The translations under genes and the position numbers were made by a program. Below, piece by piece: positions 16,714 through 26,718 of a stretch of 64,000 bases of DNA. The notes below the pieces were generated by a model. The model did no database searches, was not told the DNA's origin, and saw nothing but the letters and a program-made list of their open reading frames with translations. The DNA is from Aurantimonas sp. 22II-16-19i (GTDB taxonomy: Bacteria; Pseudomonadota; Alphaproteobacteria; Rhizobiales; Rhizobiaceae), in contig NZ_AQQS01000006.1 of assembly GCF_002088275.1 (NCBI RefSeq), positions 113,574 to 177,573 of the forward strand. The letters run 5' to 3'. Position 1 is the stretch's first letter, and each line of letters begins with the position of its first letter.

Positions 16714-19509
16714 TTACGCCGAGCGCTGCAACTCGGCGCCGTTGACGATCCCGGGGACGATCTTGGGGACGATCCCGGCGACGATCCCTGCGATCTCGCT
16801 GCGGCAGGAGCCGCAATTGGTGCCGGCCTGCAGGAGCCGTCCCACCTCCTCGACGCTCATCGCCCGGCCGGAGGTGACCGCCCCGGCGATCTCGTTGACC
16901 CCGACCGAAAAGCACGAGCAGACGATGGCGCCGGGATCCGGCCGGTCGGCTCCGCCGCGCCCGGCGAGCAGCCGGTAGCGCGCTGGCGACGGATGGGCTG
17001 CTGCGAGCTGCGAGGCGGCCCAGCCCCGCGACACGGCGACCGGCTCGCGGGAGAGATAGAGCGCGGCAACCAGCCGTTCCCCGGCAAAGGCGGCAAAGCG
17101 ATGGGCGCCGCCCGCAGCGTCGCGATAGGCCAGAATGGCGCCTGCGGGGACGCCGAAGAGCCGTTCGGCAAGACCGGCGGGGTCGTGCGAAGCGGCAAGG
17201 CCGGCCATCTCCAGCCGCCATCCCCGCTCCGCCCGGGCCAGCGCGAAATAGTCGAGCCCCGCCGTCTGCGGCCGCTCCGCCGTCACGGCAAAGCCGTACC
17301 AGGCGGCTTCGAACCGGCTGACGGTGACGGCCGTCGCCTTCAGCCCCGGCTGGCCGGAGACCGGATCCACCGCAGAGGAGACCAGTGCGTCGATCCGGCC
17401 CCGGGAGGACGTGTCGCCGGTCCAGTGCATCGGCACGAAGACGGAGCCCTGGCGCTGCCGGTCGCTGATCAGCACCCGGACGACCACTTCGCCGCGGGGC
17501 GAGCGGATCCGCACGAGATCGGCCTCGGCAAGGCCGAGCCGCGCGGCATCGGCCGGATGCAGCTCGGCATAGGGCTCGGCGATGTGGGCCGAGAGGCGCG
17601 CCGAAAGCCCGGTGCGGGTCATGGTGTGCCAGTGGTCCCGCACCCGGCCGGTGTTGAGGGTGAGGTGGCCTGCGCCCGGCGTCGCGGCGTCGGGCGGTGT
17701 CGTGGTGACGCTCTCCGCAGCGGCGTCGTCCGGCACTCGGCGCACGGCCGGCGCCGGCACGAAGCGGGCACGGCCGTCGGCGTGGAAGAAGCCGCCCGCG
17801 GCGAAGAAGCGGGTATCCTCGGCGGTCGCAGATGCGGGGTGCGGGACGGAAACTGCGCCGCCTTCAACCGTTACGGCCGGCCGGGGCCATTGCACCGGGC
17901 GGAGCGCGTCGTAGCCGGCTGCACCCAGCCCGGCGAGGCCGCCGATGTCGAAATCCCTTCTGCCGGCATTCTCGAAGGCCGACAACCGGGCGTGCTCGTC
18001 GAAGATCGCGGCCGGGCCCTGGTAGTCGAAAGCGGAGCCGGCGCCCATGCGCCTTGCGACCTCGCAGATCATCCACCAGTCCGGCCGCGCCTCGCCGGGC
18101 AGGGGCAGGAAGGCGCGCTGGCGCGAGATGCGGCGTTCCGAATTGGTGACCGTGCCGTCCTTCTCGCCCCAGGCGGCGGCGGGCAGGGCCACATGCGCAT
18201 GCTTCAACGTATCATTGCGGGCGACGACATCGGAGACGACGACGAAGGGGCAGGCGGCGAGCGCCCGCGCCACCTTGTCGGCATCGGGCATCGAGACGAC
18301 CGGATTGGTGCCGATGATCCAGATCGCCTTGATCGACCCGGAAGCGACCGCGTCGAACATTTCGACCGCCTTCCGGCCGGGCTTCTCGGCGAGCCTCGGT
18401 GCGTTCCAGAAGCGGCGAACGATGTCGCGCGCGGCCTCGTCCTCCAGTCCCATGTGGGCGGCCAGCATGTTGGCCATGCCGCCGACCTCGCGCCCGCCCA
18501 TGGCGTTGGGTTGGCCGGTGATCGAGAAGGGTCCCATGCCGGGCCGGCCGATCCGTCCGGTGGCGAGGTGACAGTTGATGATGGCGTTGACCTTGTCGGT
18601 GCCGGAGACCGACTGGTTGACGCCCTGGCTGTAGACGGTGACGGTCGTCTCCGTTGCCGCGAAGAGCTCGTAGAAGCGCCGGACGTCGGTGGGCTCGAGG
18701 TCGGTGGCGGCGGCGACGGCCGGAATGTCGAGCCCGGCGGCGGCCTCGAGAGCGGCGTCGAAGCCGGCCGTGTGGGCGGCGACATAGGCCTGGTCGATCG
18801 CGCCGACGTCGGCGAGATGACGAAGTAAGCCGGCAAATAAAGTCGTATCGCCGTCGCTCGCGATCGGCAGGTGGAGGTCGGCGATCTCGGCCGTCGCCGT
18901 GCGGCGGGGATCGATCAGCACGACCTTCATCGATGGCCGCGCGGCCTTGGCCGCGGCGAGCCGTTGATGGATGACCGGATGGCACCAGGCAAGGTTCGAG
19001 CCGACGAGGACGACGAGATCGGCGCGTTCGAGATCCTCATAGGTGCCGGGCACGGTGTCCGAGCCGAAGGCGCGGCGATGGCCGGCGACGGAGGAGGCCA
19101 TGCAGAGCCGTGAATTGGTGTCGATGTTGGCCGAGCCGAGAAAGCCCTTCATCAGCTTGTTGGCGACGTAGTAGTCCTCGGTCAGGAGCTGGCCGGAGAC
19201 GTAGAAGGCGACGGAATCCGGCCCGTGCTCGGCGATGGTGCGGGAAAAGCGGTCCGCCACGAGGTCGAGGGCGGTGTCCCAGTCGGTCCGCACGCCGTGC
19301 TGCAGGGGATGCAGCAGCCGGCTTTCGAGCCCCAGCGTCTCGCCGAGGGCCGAGCCCTTGGAGCACAGCCGGCCGTAATTTGCCGGATGCTCCGCATCCC
19401 CGGCGATCGCGACGCCGCCGTCGTCGCGCGGCGTCGCCAGGATGCCGCAGCCGACGCCGCAATAGGCGCAGGTGGTGCGGACGGACTTTTGCGTCGGGGC
19501 GACGTCCAT
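16714..19509 (-). CDS. nasA: assimilatory nitrate reductase catalytic subunit
   Basis: Cytoplasmic molybdenum enzyme that reduces nitrate to nitrite for assimilation. The 931 residues comprise three parts. An N-terminal [4Fe-4S] site has CAYCGVGCGI, with a later Cys in GRLCSKG. The large bis-MGD molybdopterin domain includes NIDTNSRLCMASS, VGSNLAWCHP and GTNPVVSMPD; dinucleotide-binding segments follow to about residue 700. A C-terminal BFD-like [2Fe-2S] domain has IVCSCFSVG and GTNCGSCRSEI. The extra iron-sulfur domain is typical of proteobacterial NasA that receives electrons from a flavoprotein or ferredoxin. It is last in the order nirB-nirD-nasA, after a 215-base gap. Confidence 0.94.
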   Translation of the reverse strand: MDVAPTQKSVRTTCAYCGVGCGILATPRDDGGVAIAGDAEHPANYGRLCSKGSALGETLGLESRLLHPLQHGVRTDWDTALDLVADRFSRTIAEHGPDSVAFYVSGQLLTEDYYVANKLMKGFLGSANIDTNSRLCMASSVAGHRRAFGSDTVPGTYEDLERADLVVLVGSNLAWCHPVIHQRLAAAKAARPSMKVVLIDPRRTATAEIADLHLPIASDGDTTLFAGLLRHLADVGAIDQAYVAAHTAGFDAALEAAAGLDIPAVAAATDLEPTDVRRFYELFAATETTVTVYSQGVNQSVSGTDKVNAIINCHLATGRIGRPGMGPFSITGQPNAMGGREVGGMANMLAAHMGLEDEAARDIVRRFWNAPRLAEKPGRKAVEMFDAVASGSIKAIWIIGTNPVVSMPDADKVARALAACPFVVVSDVVARNDTLKHAHVALPAAAWGEKDGTVTNSERRISRQRAFLPLPGEARPDWWMICEVARRMGAGSAFDYQGPAAIFDEHARLSAFENAGRRDFDIGGLAGLGAAGYDALRPVQWPRPAVTVEGGAVSVPHPASATAEDTRFFAAGGFFHADGRARFVPAPAVRRVPDDAAAESVTTTPPDAATPGAGHLTLNTGRVRDHWHTMTRTGLSARLSAHIAEPYAELHPADAARLGLAEADLVRIRSPRGEVVVRVLISDRQRQGSVFVPMHWTGDTSSRGRIDALVSSAVDPVSGQPGLKATAVTVSRFEAAWYGFAVTAERPQTAGLDYFALARAERGWRLEMAGLAASHDPAGLAERLFGVPAGAILAYRDAAGGAHRFAAFAGERLVAALYLSREPVAVSRGWAASQLAAAHPSPARYRLLAGRGGADRPDPGAIVCSCFSVGVNEIAGAVTSGRAMSVEEVGRLLQAGTNCGSCRSEIAGIVAGIVPKIVPGIVNGAELQRSA

Positions 19510-19724
19510 GGGATGTCCCTTATCGGTTGTGGCGGCTGGCTTGCGGAGGGCGCAGCGGATCGACGGTTCTTTGGACGGGCGCGCTCCCGGGGGCTCCGTC
19601 TGATCCGCTGGGGCTGGAAACCCGGCGCGGCCGTCTGACGAGGAGGCCGGGTTCTCGGAAAAACTTCCATCGCCCTCCCGCAGCGCCGGGATCGACGTGG
19701 GGCTCCCTCACCCGATCACGCCCG

Positions 19725-20081
19725 TCATTCGGCCGCCTCGTGCAACTCCGCCACCTGCTCGGCGAGCGAAAGCTCGATCACCTCGGTCAGCGGATCGACC
19801 CGGACGGCGAAGACCCGGACCCGGCCCTCGTCGGGCCCTCGCATCTCGCCGCTGGTGAGCGAGATCACCGCATTGTGGAGCGGGCAGGTGACGGACGAGT
19901 CATGGACGATCCCCTCCGACAGCGGTCCGCCCTTGTGGGGGCAGCGGTCCTCGGTGGCGAAGATGCGGTCCTCCGCGGTGCGGAAGACGGCGATCCGCCC
20001 CAGCGGCGTGACGACGCAGCGGGCGCCGCGGCGGGGAATGTCGGTGAGAAGGCCGATCCTGTGCCAGGAGCTGGTCATCAT
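19725..20081 (-). CDS. nirD: nitrite reductase small subunit, Rieske type
   Basis: Small subunit of NADH-dependent assimilatory nitrite reductase (118 residues). The Rieske [2Fe-2S] ligands are present as CPHKGGPLSEG (about residues 47-57) and CPLH (about 66-69). The start ATG at 20081 overlaps the nirB stop (ATGA), so the two are translationally coupled. A second in-frame ATG follows immediately at 20078. Some NirD proteins lack the Rieske ligands; this one keeps all four, so it can carry a cluster. Confidence 0.92.
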   Translation of the reverse strand: MMTSSWHRIGLLTDIPRRGARCVVTPLGRIAVFRTAEDRIFATEDRCPHKGGPLSEGIVHDSSVTCPLHNAVISLTSGEMRGPDEGRVRVFAVRVDPLTEVIELSLAEQVAELHEAAE

Positions 20082-22531
20082 TCCGCGGCCTCCCTGAAGC
20101 CGATCGCGGCCATCGGCTCGAACTCGTGGCGGGCCATGGCGCCCGAGGCGCGCTCCGCCCAGGGGTCGCGCTGGGCGAACTGCTGGCTGAAGACGAAGCG
20201 GTCGAAATAGTGCCGGCGCTTTTCGGGATCGTCGACGATGGCCGCCTGGATCGAGCTCATGCCGACCCGCTTCAGCCATTTGTACATGCGCTCGAGATAG
20301 TGTCCCTGCTCGCGATAGAGCTGGACGAGGGCGACGATCGTCTGCAGCGCCTCCTCCTCTGTTCTGACTTGGGTGAGCACCTCGGTGCCCTTGATGTCGA
20401 GGCCGGCGGCGCCGGCGAAGTGGATCTCGAAGCCGGCATCGGTGCAGATGACGCCGACGTCCTTGCAGGTCGCCTCGGCGCAGTTGCGCGGGCAGCCGGA
20501 GACCGCCATCTTGACCTTGGCGGGGGTCCAGGAGCCCCACATGAAGCGCTCGATCCGGATGCCGAGGCCGGTGGAATCCTGCGTCCCGAAGCGGCACCAG
20601 TCGGTGCCGACGCAAGTCTTCACCGTGCGCAGCGCCTTGCCGTAGGCGGCGCCCGAGACCATGCCGGCGGCGTTGAGGTCGGCCCAGACGGCCGGCAGGT
20701 CCTCCTTCTTGACGCCCAGCATGTCGATGCGCTGGCCGCCGGTGCATTTGACCGAGGGGATCTGGAACTTGTCGACGACGTCGGCGATGGCCCGAAGCTC
20801 CTTCGCCGAAGTCATGCCGCCCCACATTCGCGGGACGACGGAATAGGTGCCGTCCTTCTGGATGTTGGCATGGACGCGCTCGTTGACGAAGCGCGACTGG
20901 TCGTCGTCGACATATTCGCCCGGCCAGTCGGCGAGGAGATAGTAGTTCAGCGCCGGGCGGCATTTGGCGCAGCCGCAGGAGGTCTTCCACTCGAGCTCCT
21001 GCATGACCTCGGGGATCGATTTCAGGGCTTTGGCGACGATCAGCCGGCGGACCTCGGCATGGCCGAGATCGGTGCAGGAGCACATCGGCTTGATCGCCTG
21101 CGGGTTGAAGGCGTCGCCCAGCGTCAGTGCCATCAGCTGCTCGACGAGGCCGGTGCAGGTGCCGCAGGAGGAGGACGCCTTGGTGTGGGCGCGCACGTCG
21201 TCGAGGGAGGTCAGGCCCTTGGCCGTGATCGTCCCGGTGATCTTTCCTTTGCACACGCCGTTGCAGCCGCAGATTTCCGCATCATCCGGCAAGGCTGCAA
21301 CGGCCGCCATAGGGTCCAGGGGGGCGCCCCCCTGATAGGACTGGCCGAAGATCAGGGTCTCGCGCATCTGCGAGACCTTCGTCTTCTTCTTCATCAGGTC
21401 GAAGAACCAGGCGCCGTCCGCCGTCTCGCCATAAAGCACCGCGCCGATGATCGCATCGTCCTGGATGACCAGGCGCTTGTAGACGCCGGCCGAGGCATCG
21501 CGCAGCACGATCTCTTCGCGGTCGTCGGCCTCGGCGAAGTCGCCGGCGGAGAACAGGTCGATGCCGGTGACCTTCAGCTTGGTCGAGGTGACCGAGCCGA
21601 GATAGGCGTTTTCGCAGGGGCCGCAGAGCTGCGCGGCGACCACTTCTGCCATTTCGTAGAGCGGCGCGACAAGGCCGTAGCACATGCCGCGATGTTCCAC
21701 GCACTCCCCGAGGGCGAAGATGTCGGGGTCCGACGTGCGCATGTCGTCGCCGACCTTGATGCCGCGGCCGACGTCGAGACCCGCCTGTTTTGCGAGATCG
21801 GTGGACGGCCGGATGCCGACGGCCATGACGACGATCGCAGCGTCGATCACCGTGCCGTCGTCGAGCTTCACGCCCTCGACCCTGTCCTCGCCGAGGATGG
21901 CGTGGGTGTTCGCCTTGGTGACGACGTCGATGCCGCGCTCCTTCAGGGACCGCTCGAGCAGGAAGCCGGCGGCGGGATCGAGTTGGCGCTCCATCAGCGT
22001 CGGCATCAGATGGAGAACGGTGACGTCCATGCCGCGCAGCTTCAGGCCGGCGGCGGCCTCCAGGCCGAGCAGGCCGCCGCCGATGACCACGGCACGGCCG
22101 CCGGTCTTCGCCGCTTCCAGCATCTTCTCGACGTCGTCGAGGTCGCGATAGGTCAGGACGCCGGGAAGGGTGGAGCCGGGGATCGGCACGATGAAGGGGT
22201 TGGAGCCGGTGGCGACGATCAGCTTGCCGTAGGAAGCCGTCGTGCCGTCGGCCGCGGTGACGGTCTTTGCCGCCCGGTCGATCGCCTCGACCCGCTTGCC
22301 CTTGTGCAGCGTGACGCCGTGGGCCGCGTACCAGGCGTCGTCATGGGTGACGATCTCCGCATAGGACTTTTCGCCGGACAGCACCGGCGAGAGCATCAGC
22401 CGGTTGTAGTTGACGCGCGGCTCGGCGTTGAAGATCGTCACCTCATACTGGCCGGGGGCCCGTTCGAAGAGGCGTTCGAGGGCACGGCCGGGGGCCATGC
22501 CGTTGCCGATGACGACGAGTTTCTCAGGCAT
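20078..22531 (-). CDS. nirB: nitrite reductase [NAD(P)H] large subunit
   Basis: Siroheme enzyme that reduces nitrite to ammonium (817 residues). Domains in order are as follows. An N-terminal FAD/NAD(P) oxidoreductase has LVVIGNGMAPGR, later AVVIGGGLLGLEAA, and DIFALGECVEH. Two BFD [2Fe-2S] modules follow, with ICGCNGVCKG plus SSCGTCTGLV and MCSCTDLGHAE plus SCGCAKCRPAL. The ferredoxin-like and siroheme/[4Fe-4S] domain has CVGTDWCRFG and SGCPRNCAEA. I chose ATG 22531 because GGAG lies 9 bases upstream and the FAD motif starts at once; an in-frame ATG at 22546 lacks a ribosome-binding site. Only 80 bases separate it from the divergent brnT gene. Confidence 0.95.
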   Translation of the reverse strand: MPEKLVVIGNGMAPGRALERLFERAPGQYEVTIFNAEPRVNYNRLMLSPVLSGEKSYAEIVTHDDAWYAAHGVTLHKGKRVEAIDRAAKTVTAADGTTASYGKLIVATGSNPFIVPIPGSTLPGVLTYRDLDDVEKMLEAAKTGGRAVVIGGGLLGLEAAAGLKLRGMDVTVLHLMPTLMERQLDPAAGFLLERSLKERGIDVVTKANTHAILGEDRVEGVKLDDGTVIDAAIVVMAVGIRPSTDLAKQAGLDVGRGIKVGDDMRTSDPDIFALGECVEHRGMCYGLVAPLYEMAEVVAAQLCGPCENAYLGSVTSTKLKVTGIDLFSAGDFAEADDREEIVLRDASAGVYKRLVIQDDAIIGAVLYGETADGAWFFDLMKKKTKVSQMRETLIFGQSYQGGAPLDPMAAVAALPDDAEICGCNGVCKGKITGTITAKGLTSLDDVRAHTKASSSCGTCTGLVEQLMALTLGDAFNPQAIKPMCSCTDLGHAEVRRLIVAKALKSIPEVMQELEWKTSCGCAKCRPALNYYLLADWPGEYVDDDQSRFVNERVHANIQKDGTYSVVPRMWGGMTSAKELRAIADVVDKFQIPSVKCTGGQRIDMLGVKKEDLPAVWADLNAAGMVSGAAYGKALRTVKTCVGTDWCRFGTQDSTGLGIRIERFMWGSWTPAKVKMAVSGCPRNCAEATCKDVGVICTDAGFEIHFAGAAGLDIKGTEVLTQVRTEEEALQTIVALVQLYREQGHYLERMYKWLKRVGMSSIQAAIVDDPEKRRHYFDRFVFSQQFAQRDPWAERASGAMARHEFEPMAAIGFREAAE

Positions 22532-22613
22532 GGGCGAAGGCTCCATGGTTCAGGCAATTGTCGTTGGCCGCGGCACCACCTAGACTGGCGCGAGCCGAAC
22601 CGGGGCGCGGGCG

Positions 22614-22910
22614 ATGGCGGGGCGGGTCTTCGACTGGGACGAGACGAAGCGGCGGGCGAATATCGCCAAGCACGGCGTGGATTTTTCGCTGGCGCGCGAA
22701 TTCTTCTGGGACGTCGCGGTCATCGAGCGGGACAGCCGAAACGACTACGGCGAAGACCGGCTTTCCGTGACGGCGCCCTTGCTGGGTCGTCTGCACATCA
22801 TGATCTATGTGGTTCGGGACGGCAGGATCCGGATCATCAGCCTTCGCCGGGCGAACAAGCGGGAAAGGCGACGTTATGAAGAAGCGATGGCAGACCGAGC
22901 CGATCAGTGA
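22614..22910 (+). CDS. brnT: BrnT-type ribonuclease toxin
   Basis: A 98-residue RelE-fold ribonuclease toxin. The family pattern is clear: FDWDETKRRANIAKHGVDF at the N-terminus, then an RIRIISLRRANKRERRRYEEA segment that contains the catalytic Arg residues. BrnT cleaves mRNA when free and binds BrnA to form an autorepressor. The start of brnA lies 35 bases inside the 3' end of brnT, the usual coupled arrangement. The pair stands alone on the plus strand between two minus-strand nitrate gene blocks, which suggests insertion. Confidence 0.9.
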   Translation: MAGRVFDWDETKRRANIAKHGVDFSLAREFFWDVAVIERDSRNDYGEDRLSVTAPLLGRLHIMIYVVRDGRIRIISLRRANKRERRRYEEAMADRADQ

Positions 22911-23172
22911 CGAGGAAGACGCCGCGATCACCGCCGCGGCCCTGTCGGACCCCGACAATCCGCCGCTGACCGACGAGCAGATGGACCGCATGCGCCCGGC
23001 GCGGGATGTGATGCCGCGCGAGCTGTTCGAGAAGCTGACCGACACAAGGGCCGTCTTCGTGCCGGAAAAGACCGTCGCGACCTTCAGGAAGGCGTTCGGC
23101 GCCGACTGGGAAGAGGCGATGCGCGACGTCCTGCGGGAGGCCGCCGAGCGCAGGGACGAGGCGGCGGAGTAG
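22876..23172 (+). CDS. brnA: BrnA-type antitoxin
   Basis: A 98-residue antitoxin with an acidic N-terminus (EPISDEEDAAITAAALSDPD) and a C-terminal ribbon-helix-helix (VFVPEKTVATFRKAFGADWEEAMRDVLREA) that binds the operator and its partner BrnT. I chose ATG 22876, which is preceded by AAGGCGACG; the frame is open upstream to 22807 inside brnT. The TA order toxin-antitoxin is normal for BrnT/BrnA. Confidence 0.88.
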   Translation: MKKRWQTEPISDEEDAAITAAALSDPDNPPLTDEQMDRMRPARDVMPRELFEKLTDTRAVFVPEKTVATFRKAFGADWEEAMRDVLREAAERRDEAAE

Positions 23173-23268
23173 GGCGCGCCGGCATGGCGTCGGTCAGCAG
23201 TCATCACGCCGCCTCCTGCGCCTTTCGGGGCGTCATGGCATGGCCGAGGGCGACGGGCTTCTGCGGCA

Positions 23269-23730
23269 TCAGTGCAGACCTTCGCCGGCTGCCGGATCGG
23301 CGGGAACCGCGATCGTCGCCGGATGCGGATAGGCCTCCTGGATCATCGTCCCGGAGAGGAGCCCGTAGGCGCTGGTCCAGGCCGACCTGACCTCCGGCGT
23401 GAAATGTTCGCCGAGCCCCTGTTCCAGCGTCCAGAGGAGGGCGGCACCGACGGGCGCGTAATGCTCCGGCGTGACGCCATAGGCGACATGACGCACGCCG
23501 AGCGCCCCTGCGGCCGGCAGCACCGTCTCCGGCCTCGACAGCCCGCCGACCACCATCGCCAGCATCTGGATCAGCTTGCGGCGCTGCTCGGTCATGTCCT
23601 CGGCAAACAGCGGCCGAAGCTCGGGATTGGTCTCGAACAGCCGCCCATAGAACAGGGCGGAGGCGGTATCGGCGATCGGGGCCACCTGGGCGAAGCTCGA
23701 CTGGACGAGCGCGACTTCATCTGCGGTCAT
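23269..23730 (-). CDS. single-domain globin of the nitrate cluster
   Basis: A 153-residue haem protein of the bacterial haemoglobin/flavohaemoglobin globin family. Conserved positions are ALFYGRLFETNPELRPLF, the proximal-His region AGALGVRHVAYGVTPEHYAPVG, and LLWTLEQGLGEHFTPEVRSAW. There is no reductase domain. In nitrate clusters such globins probably detoxify nitric oxide or supply electrons or oxygen protection. It follows the tandem ATPase gene by 43 bases on the same strand, so it is probably the last gene of the nrt transcript. The specific role is inferred from context. Confidence 0.85.
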   Translation of the reverse strand: MTADEVALVQSSFAQVAPIADTASALFYGRLFETNPELRPLFAEDMTEQRRKLIQMLAMVVGGLSRPETVLPAAGALGVRHVAYGVTPEHYAPVGAALLWTLEQGLGEHFTPEVRSAWTSAYGLLSGTMIQEAYPHPATIAVPADPAAGEGLH

Positions 23731-23773
23731 GGCTGCTTCTCCGTGGTTTCGGGTTGGCGTGAAGCTTCGGCCG

Positions 23774-25519
23774 TCATGCTGCAGCCACCTTCAACGGGGT
23801 GCTGTCCGGCTTCGAGCGGGGCGAGGGCCGTGCGCCCCCCTCGTATTCTTCGAGGAAATCGAGCAGTTCCTGGCGAGTGCGCCAGTAGTCCGGATGCTCG
23901 AGCAGTGCCTTGCGGCTGCGCGGGCGGGGCAGGTCGACGCTCATGATCTTGCCGATCCTGGCCCTCGGGCCGTTGGTCATCATCACCACCCGGTCGGCGA
24001 GGAGGATCGCCTCGTCGACGTCGTGGGTGACGCAGATCGCGGTCACCTCCGTGCGCTTCCAGACGTCCATCAGGACGTCCTGCAGCTCCCAGCGCGTCAG
24101 CGAGTCCAGCATGCCGAAGGGCTCGTCGAGGAGGAGCAGCTTCGGCGACAAAGCGAAGGCCCGGGCGATGCCGACCCGCTGCTTCATGCCGTTGGAAAGA
24201 TCGGCCGCCTTGCGGTGCATGGCATCGGCAAGACCCACCCGGTGGAGATAATGCTCGACCACGTCGCGGCGCTCGGCCGGCGCGGCGTTCGGATAGACCC
24301 GGTCGACGCCGAGCGCGACGTTTTCGCGGGCGGTCAGCCAGGGCATCAGCGACGGCGCCTGGAACACCACGGCGCGGTCCGGGCCGGCACCCGAAACCTC
24401 GCGGCCGTCGAGAATGATGCCGCCCGAGGAGATGTCGGTGAGCCCCGCGGCCATCGACAGGACCGTCGACTTGCCGCAGCCCGAATGGCCGATCAGCGTG
24501 ACGAACTCGCCCTGGCGCATCTTCAGGTCGAAGCCGTCGACGACGGTGAGCGGCCCCTTCGGGGTCGGATAGACCTTGCGCACCTCGAAGAATTCGACGA
24601 AGCCGCGCTCGATCGGCGAGCGGGCGGCGTCGAGATAGGCCTTGGGCAGGTCCGGCGAGGGGACGCGCCGCCTGGCGCCGAGGGTGATCGGCGTGACATT
24701 GGGCAGGGCGACGGCGTCGCCGGCCTCGGCGCTCGCGTGGCGGCCCTTTTCGACGAGATAGCCGGTGATTTCGCGGCGCAGGCGCTTGAAGGTCTCGTTG
24801 CCGTTCATGGCCGTGCGATCGCGCGGATGCGGCAGGTCGACGGCGAAGGACGGGCCGAGCGAAGCGCGCGGGCCGGGATCGAGCGGGATGATCCGGTCGG
24901 CCAGAAGGATCGCCTCGTCGACGTCGTTGGTGATGAGGACGATGGTCTTCTTCTCGATCTGAGAGATCGCGGCGAACTCGTCCTGGAGCTTTCCCCGGGT
25001 GAGGGCGTCGAGAGCCGAGAGCGGCTCGTCGAGGAGGAGGATTTCCGGGCTCATGGCGAGAGCCCGCGCCACCGAGACGCGCTGGCGCATGCCGCCGGAG
25101 AGCTCCGCCGGCTTGCGGCTTTCGGCATGGGAGAGGCCGACCATGGCGATGTATTTGTCGATCCGGGCGCGCCGCTCGGCCTTCGGGGCCTTGGCGAAGA
25201 CCTGGTCCACAGCGAGCGCGACATTGCCGCGCACCGACAGCCAGGGCATCAGCGAATAGGACTGGAAGACGACGCCGCGCTCGGGGCCGGGGCCGGTGAC
25301 CTTGTCGCCGCGCACCAGGACCTCGCCGGCATCCGGCGCAATCAGTCCGGCGAGCAGCGAGATCAGCGTGGTCTTGCCGGAGCCGGAGAAGCCGACGATG
25401 GCGACGAGCTCGCCTTCCGCAACCTGAAGATCGAGGTCCTTCAGGATCTCGGCGCGGTGCTTGCCCTCGCCATAGGACTTGGAGACCTTGTTCAGCTCGA
25501 TGATCGGGGGCGTGGCCAT
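23774..25519 (-). CDS. nitrate ABC transporter, tandem ATP-binding protein
   Basis: A 581-residue protein with two complete ABC ATPase domains in one chain, replacing separate NrtC and NrtD subunits. The first has Walker A GFSGSGKT (43-50), signature LSGGM (140-144) and Walker B LLLDEP (about 161-166). Its H-loop position is Asn198 (LITNDVDEA). The second has Walker A GHSGCGKS (344-351), signature LSNGM (441-445), Walker B LLLLDEP and a normal His499 (VTHDVDEA). One of the two ATP sites is therefore expected to be weak, as in asymmetric ABC transporters. The start ATG 25519 follows GGAAGGA. It sits downstream of nrtB on the same strand with an 18-base gap. Confidence 0.93.
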   Translation of the reverse strand: MATPPIIELNKVSKSYGEGKHRAEILKDLDLQVAEGELVAIVGFSGSGKTTLISLLAGLIAPDAGEVLVRGDKVTGPGPERGVVFQSYSLMPWLSVRGNVALAVDQVFAKAPKAERRARIDKYIAMVGLSHAESRKPAELSGGMRQRVSVARALAMSPEILLLDEPLSALDALTRGKLQDEFAAISQIEKKTIVLITNDVDEAILLADRIIPLDPGPRASLGPSFAVDLPHPRDRTAMNGNETFKRLRREITGYLVEKGRHASAEAGDAVALPNVTPITLGARRRVPSPDLPKAYLDAARSPIERGFVEFFEVRKVYPTPKGPLTVVDGFDLKMRQGEFVTLIGHSGCGKSTVLSMAAGLTDISSGGIILDGREVSGAGPDRAVVFQAPSLMPWLTARENVALGVDRVYPNAAPAERRDVVEHYLHRVGLADAMHRKAADLSNGMKQRVGIARAFALSPKLLLLDEPFGMLDSLTRWELQDVLMDVWKRTEVTAICVTHDVDEAILLADRVVMMTNGPRARIGKIMSVDLPRPRSRKALLEHPDYWRTRQELLDFLEEYEGGARPSPRSKPDSTPLKVAAA

Positions 25520-25536
25520 GGGGCGTTCCTTCCGCA

Positions 25537-26631
25537 TCATCGCGTGCCGGAGAAGGTGAAGGCGGTCTGCAGCGCGGCCATGATCCGGTCGAGAACGAAG
25601 CCGACGATACCGATGGTGATGACCGCGACGATGATCCGGGCGAGGGAATCCGACGAGCCGTTCTGGAACTCGTCCCAGACGAATTTGCCGAGGCCGGGAT
25701 TCTGGGCGAGCATCTCCGCGGCGATCAGCACCATCCAGCCGACGCCGAGCGACAGCCGCAGGCCGGTGAAGATCAGCGGCATCGCCGAGGGCAGGACCAG
25801 CTTGGTGATGGTCTTCGTCGTCGAGAGCTGCAGCACCTTGCCGACATTGACCAGATCCTTGTCGATCGAGGCGACGCCGAGGGCGGTGTTGATCAGCGTC
25901 GGCCAGAGCGAGCAGAGCATCACGGTGATCGCCGAGACGACCATCGATTTCGGCATGGCGTCGGAGGCGTTCACGTAGAGCGCCGAGACGATCATCGTGA
26001 CGATCGGCAGCCAGGCCAGCGGCGAAACCGGCTTGAAGATCTGGATCAGCGGGTTCAGTGCGCCGCTCACCGTCGACGACAGGCCGCAGGCGATGCCGAC
26101 CGGCACGGCGATGATCGTCGCGAGGACGAAACCGAGGAAGACCGTCTTCAGCGAGGTGAGGATCTGCTCGGGATAGGTGGGCGCGCCGGTATAGTCGCGC
26201 ACCTTCACCCGGTCGGCATGGCCGGCCTCGACGAGCTTCTGGTTGCGTGCCTCCTGGCGCTCGTAGAACTCCGCCTTGTCGGCGGAGGTGCGCTGGTAGT
26301 CGGCATAGAGCGCTTCGGCCTGGCCCCAGACCGCGGCGGGGCCGGGCACCGTGCCGAGCGAGGTCTGCACCTGCGGGGCGAGAGCCGCCCAGGCGGCGAG
26401 GAAGGCGGCGATGCCGATCAGCGGCACCACCAGCCCCATCCAAAGCCCCTTGAGATTGGATCTCGCATCGTCGCCGGCGGCGATCTTCATGATCGGCACG
26501 GTCCAGCCGAGGCCGATGGCGGTCAGCGGGCCGCTGGCCCGGGTGATGCGCATCATGCGCTTCTCGCGCTTCAGCACCCGGCGCGCTTCGGCCGAAGGCA
26601 CGTCGCCCATGAAGTCGGAGGCGGTGGTCAT
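25537..26631 (-). CDS. nrtB: nitrate ABC transporter permease
   Basis: Inner-membrane permease (364 residues) of the NrtB/SsuC type. After a charged N-terminus there is a first membrane helix (about residues 62-82), then a 90-residue periplasmic or loop region rich in charged residues. The canonical permease core follows, with hydrophobic helices and the coupling-loop pattern around [43 protein letters not shown]. The extended loop between the first helix and the core is typical of the NrtB group. It lies between nrtA and the tandem ATPase gene. Confidence 0.92.
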   Translation of the reverse strand: MTTASDFMGDVPSAEARRVLKREKRMMRITRASGPLTAIGLGWTVPIMKIAAGDDARSNLKGLWMGLVVPLIGIAAFLAAWAALAPQVQTSLGTVPGPAAVWGQAEALYADYQRTSADKAEFYERQEARNQKLVEAGHADRVKVRDYTGAPTYPEQILTSLKTVFLGFVLATIIAVPVGIACGLSSTVSGALNPLIQIFKPVSPLAWLPIVTMIVSALYVNASDAMPKSMVVSAITVMLCSLWPTLINTALGVASIDKDLVNVGKVLQLSTTKTITKLVLPSAMPLIFTGLRLSLGVGWMVLIAAEMLAQNPGLGKFVWDEFQNGSSDSLARIIVAVITIGIVGFVLDRIMAALQTAFTFSGTR

Positions 26632-26718
26632 CTCGCGATGTCCTCGAATGGAGTTTTTTGTGCCGAATGAGAGCGCCGCCGCGGCGAAGACCTCGCCGCG
26701 GGCACGCCGTCCCGGAGA

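Noticed and set aside
20126..22879. A 917-codon open frame on the plus strand
   Set aside because: It is antisense to nirB, where siroheme and iron-sulfur motifs are intact. The translation is Ala/Gly/Asp-rich without recognisable motifs.
23173..23268. An 18-codon frame (start overlapping the globin stop) on the minus strand
   Set aside because: Too short to support, with no recognisable similarity; TGATG overlaps arise easily by chance.
23729..25978. A 749-codon plus-strand frame opposite the nitrate ATPase
   Set aside because: Its translation is repetitive only because it mirrors the two ATPase domains on the other strand.
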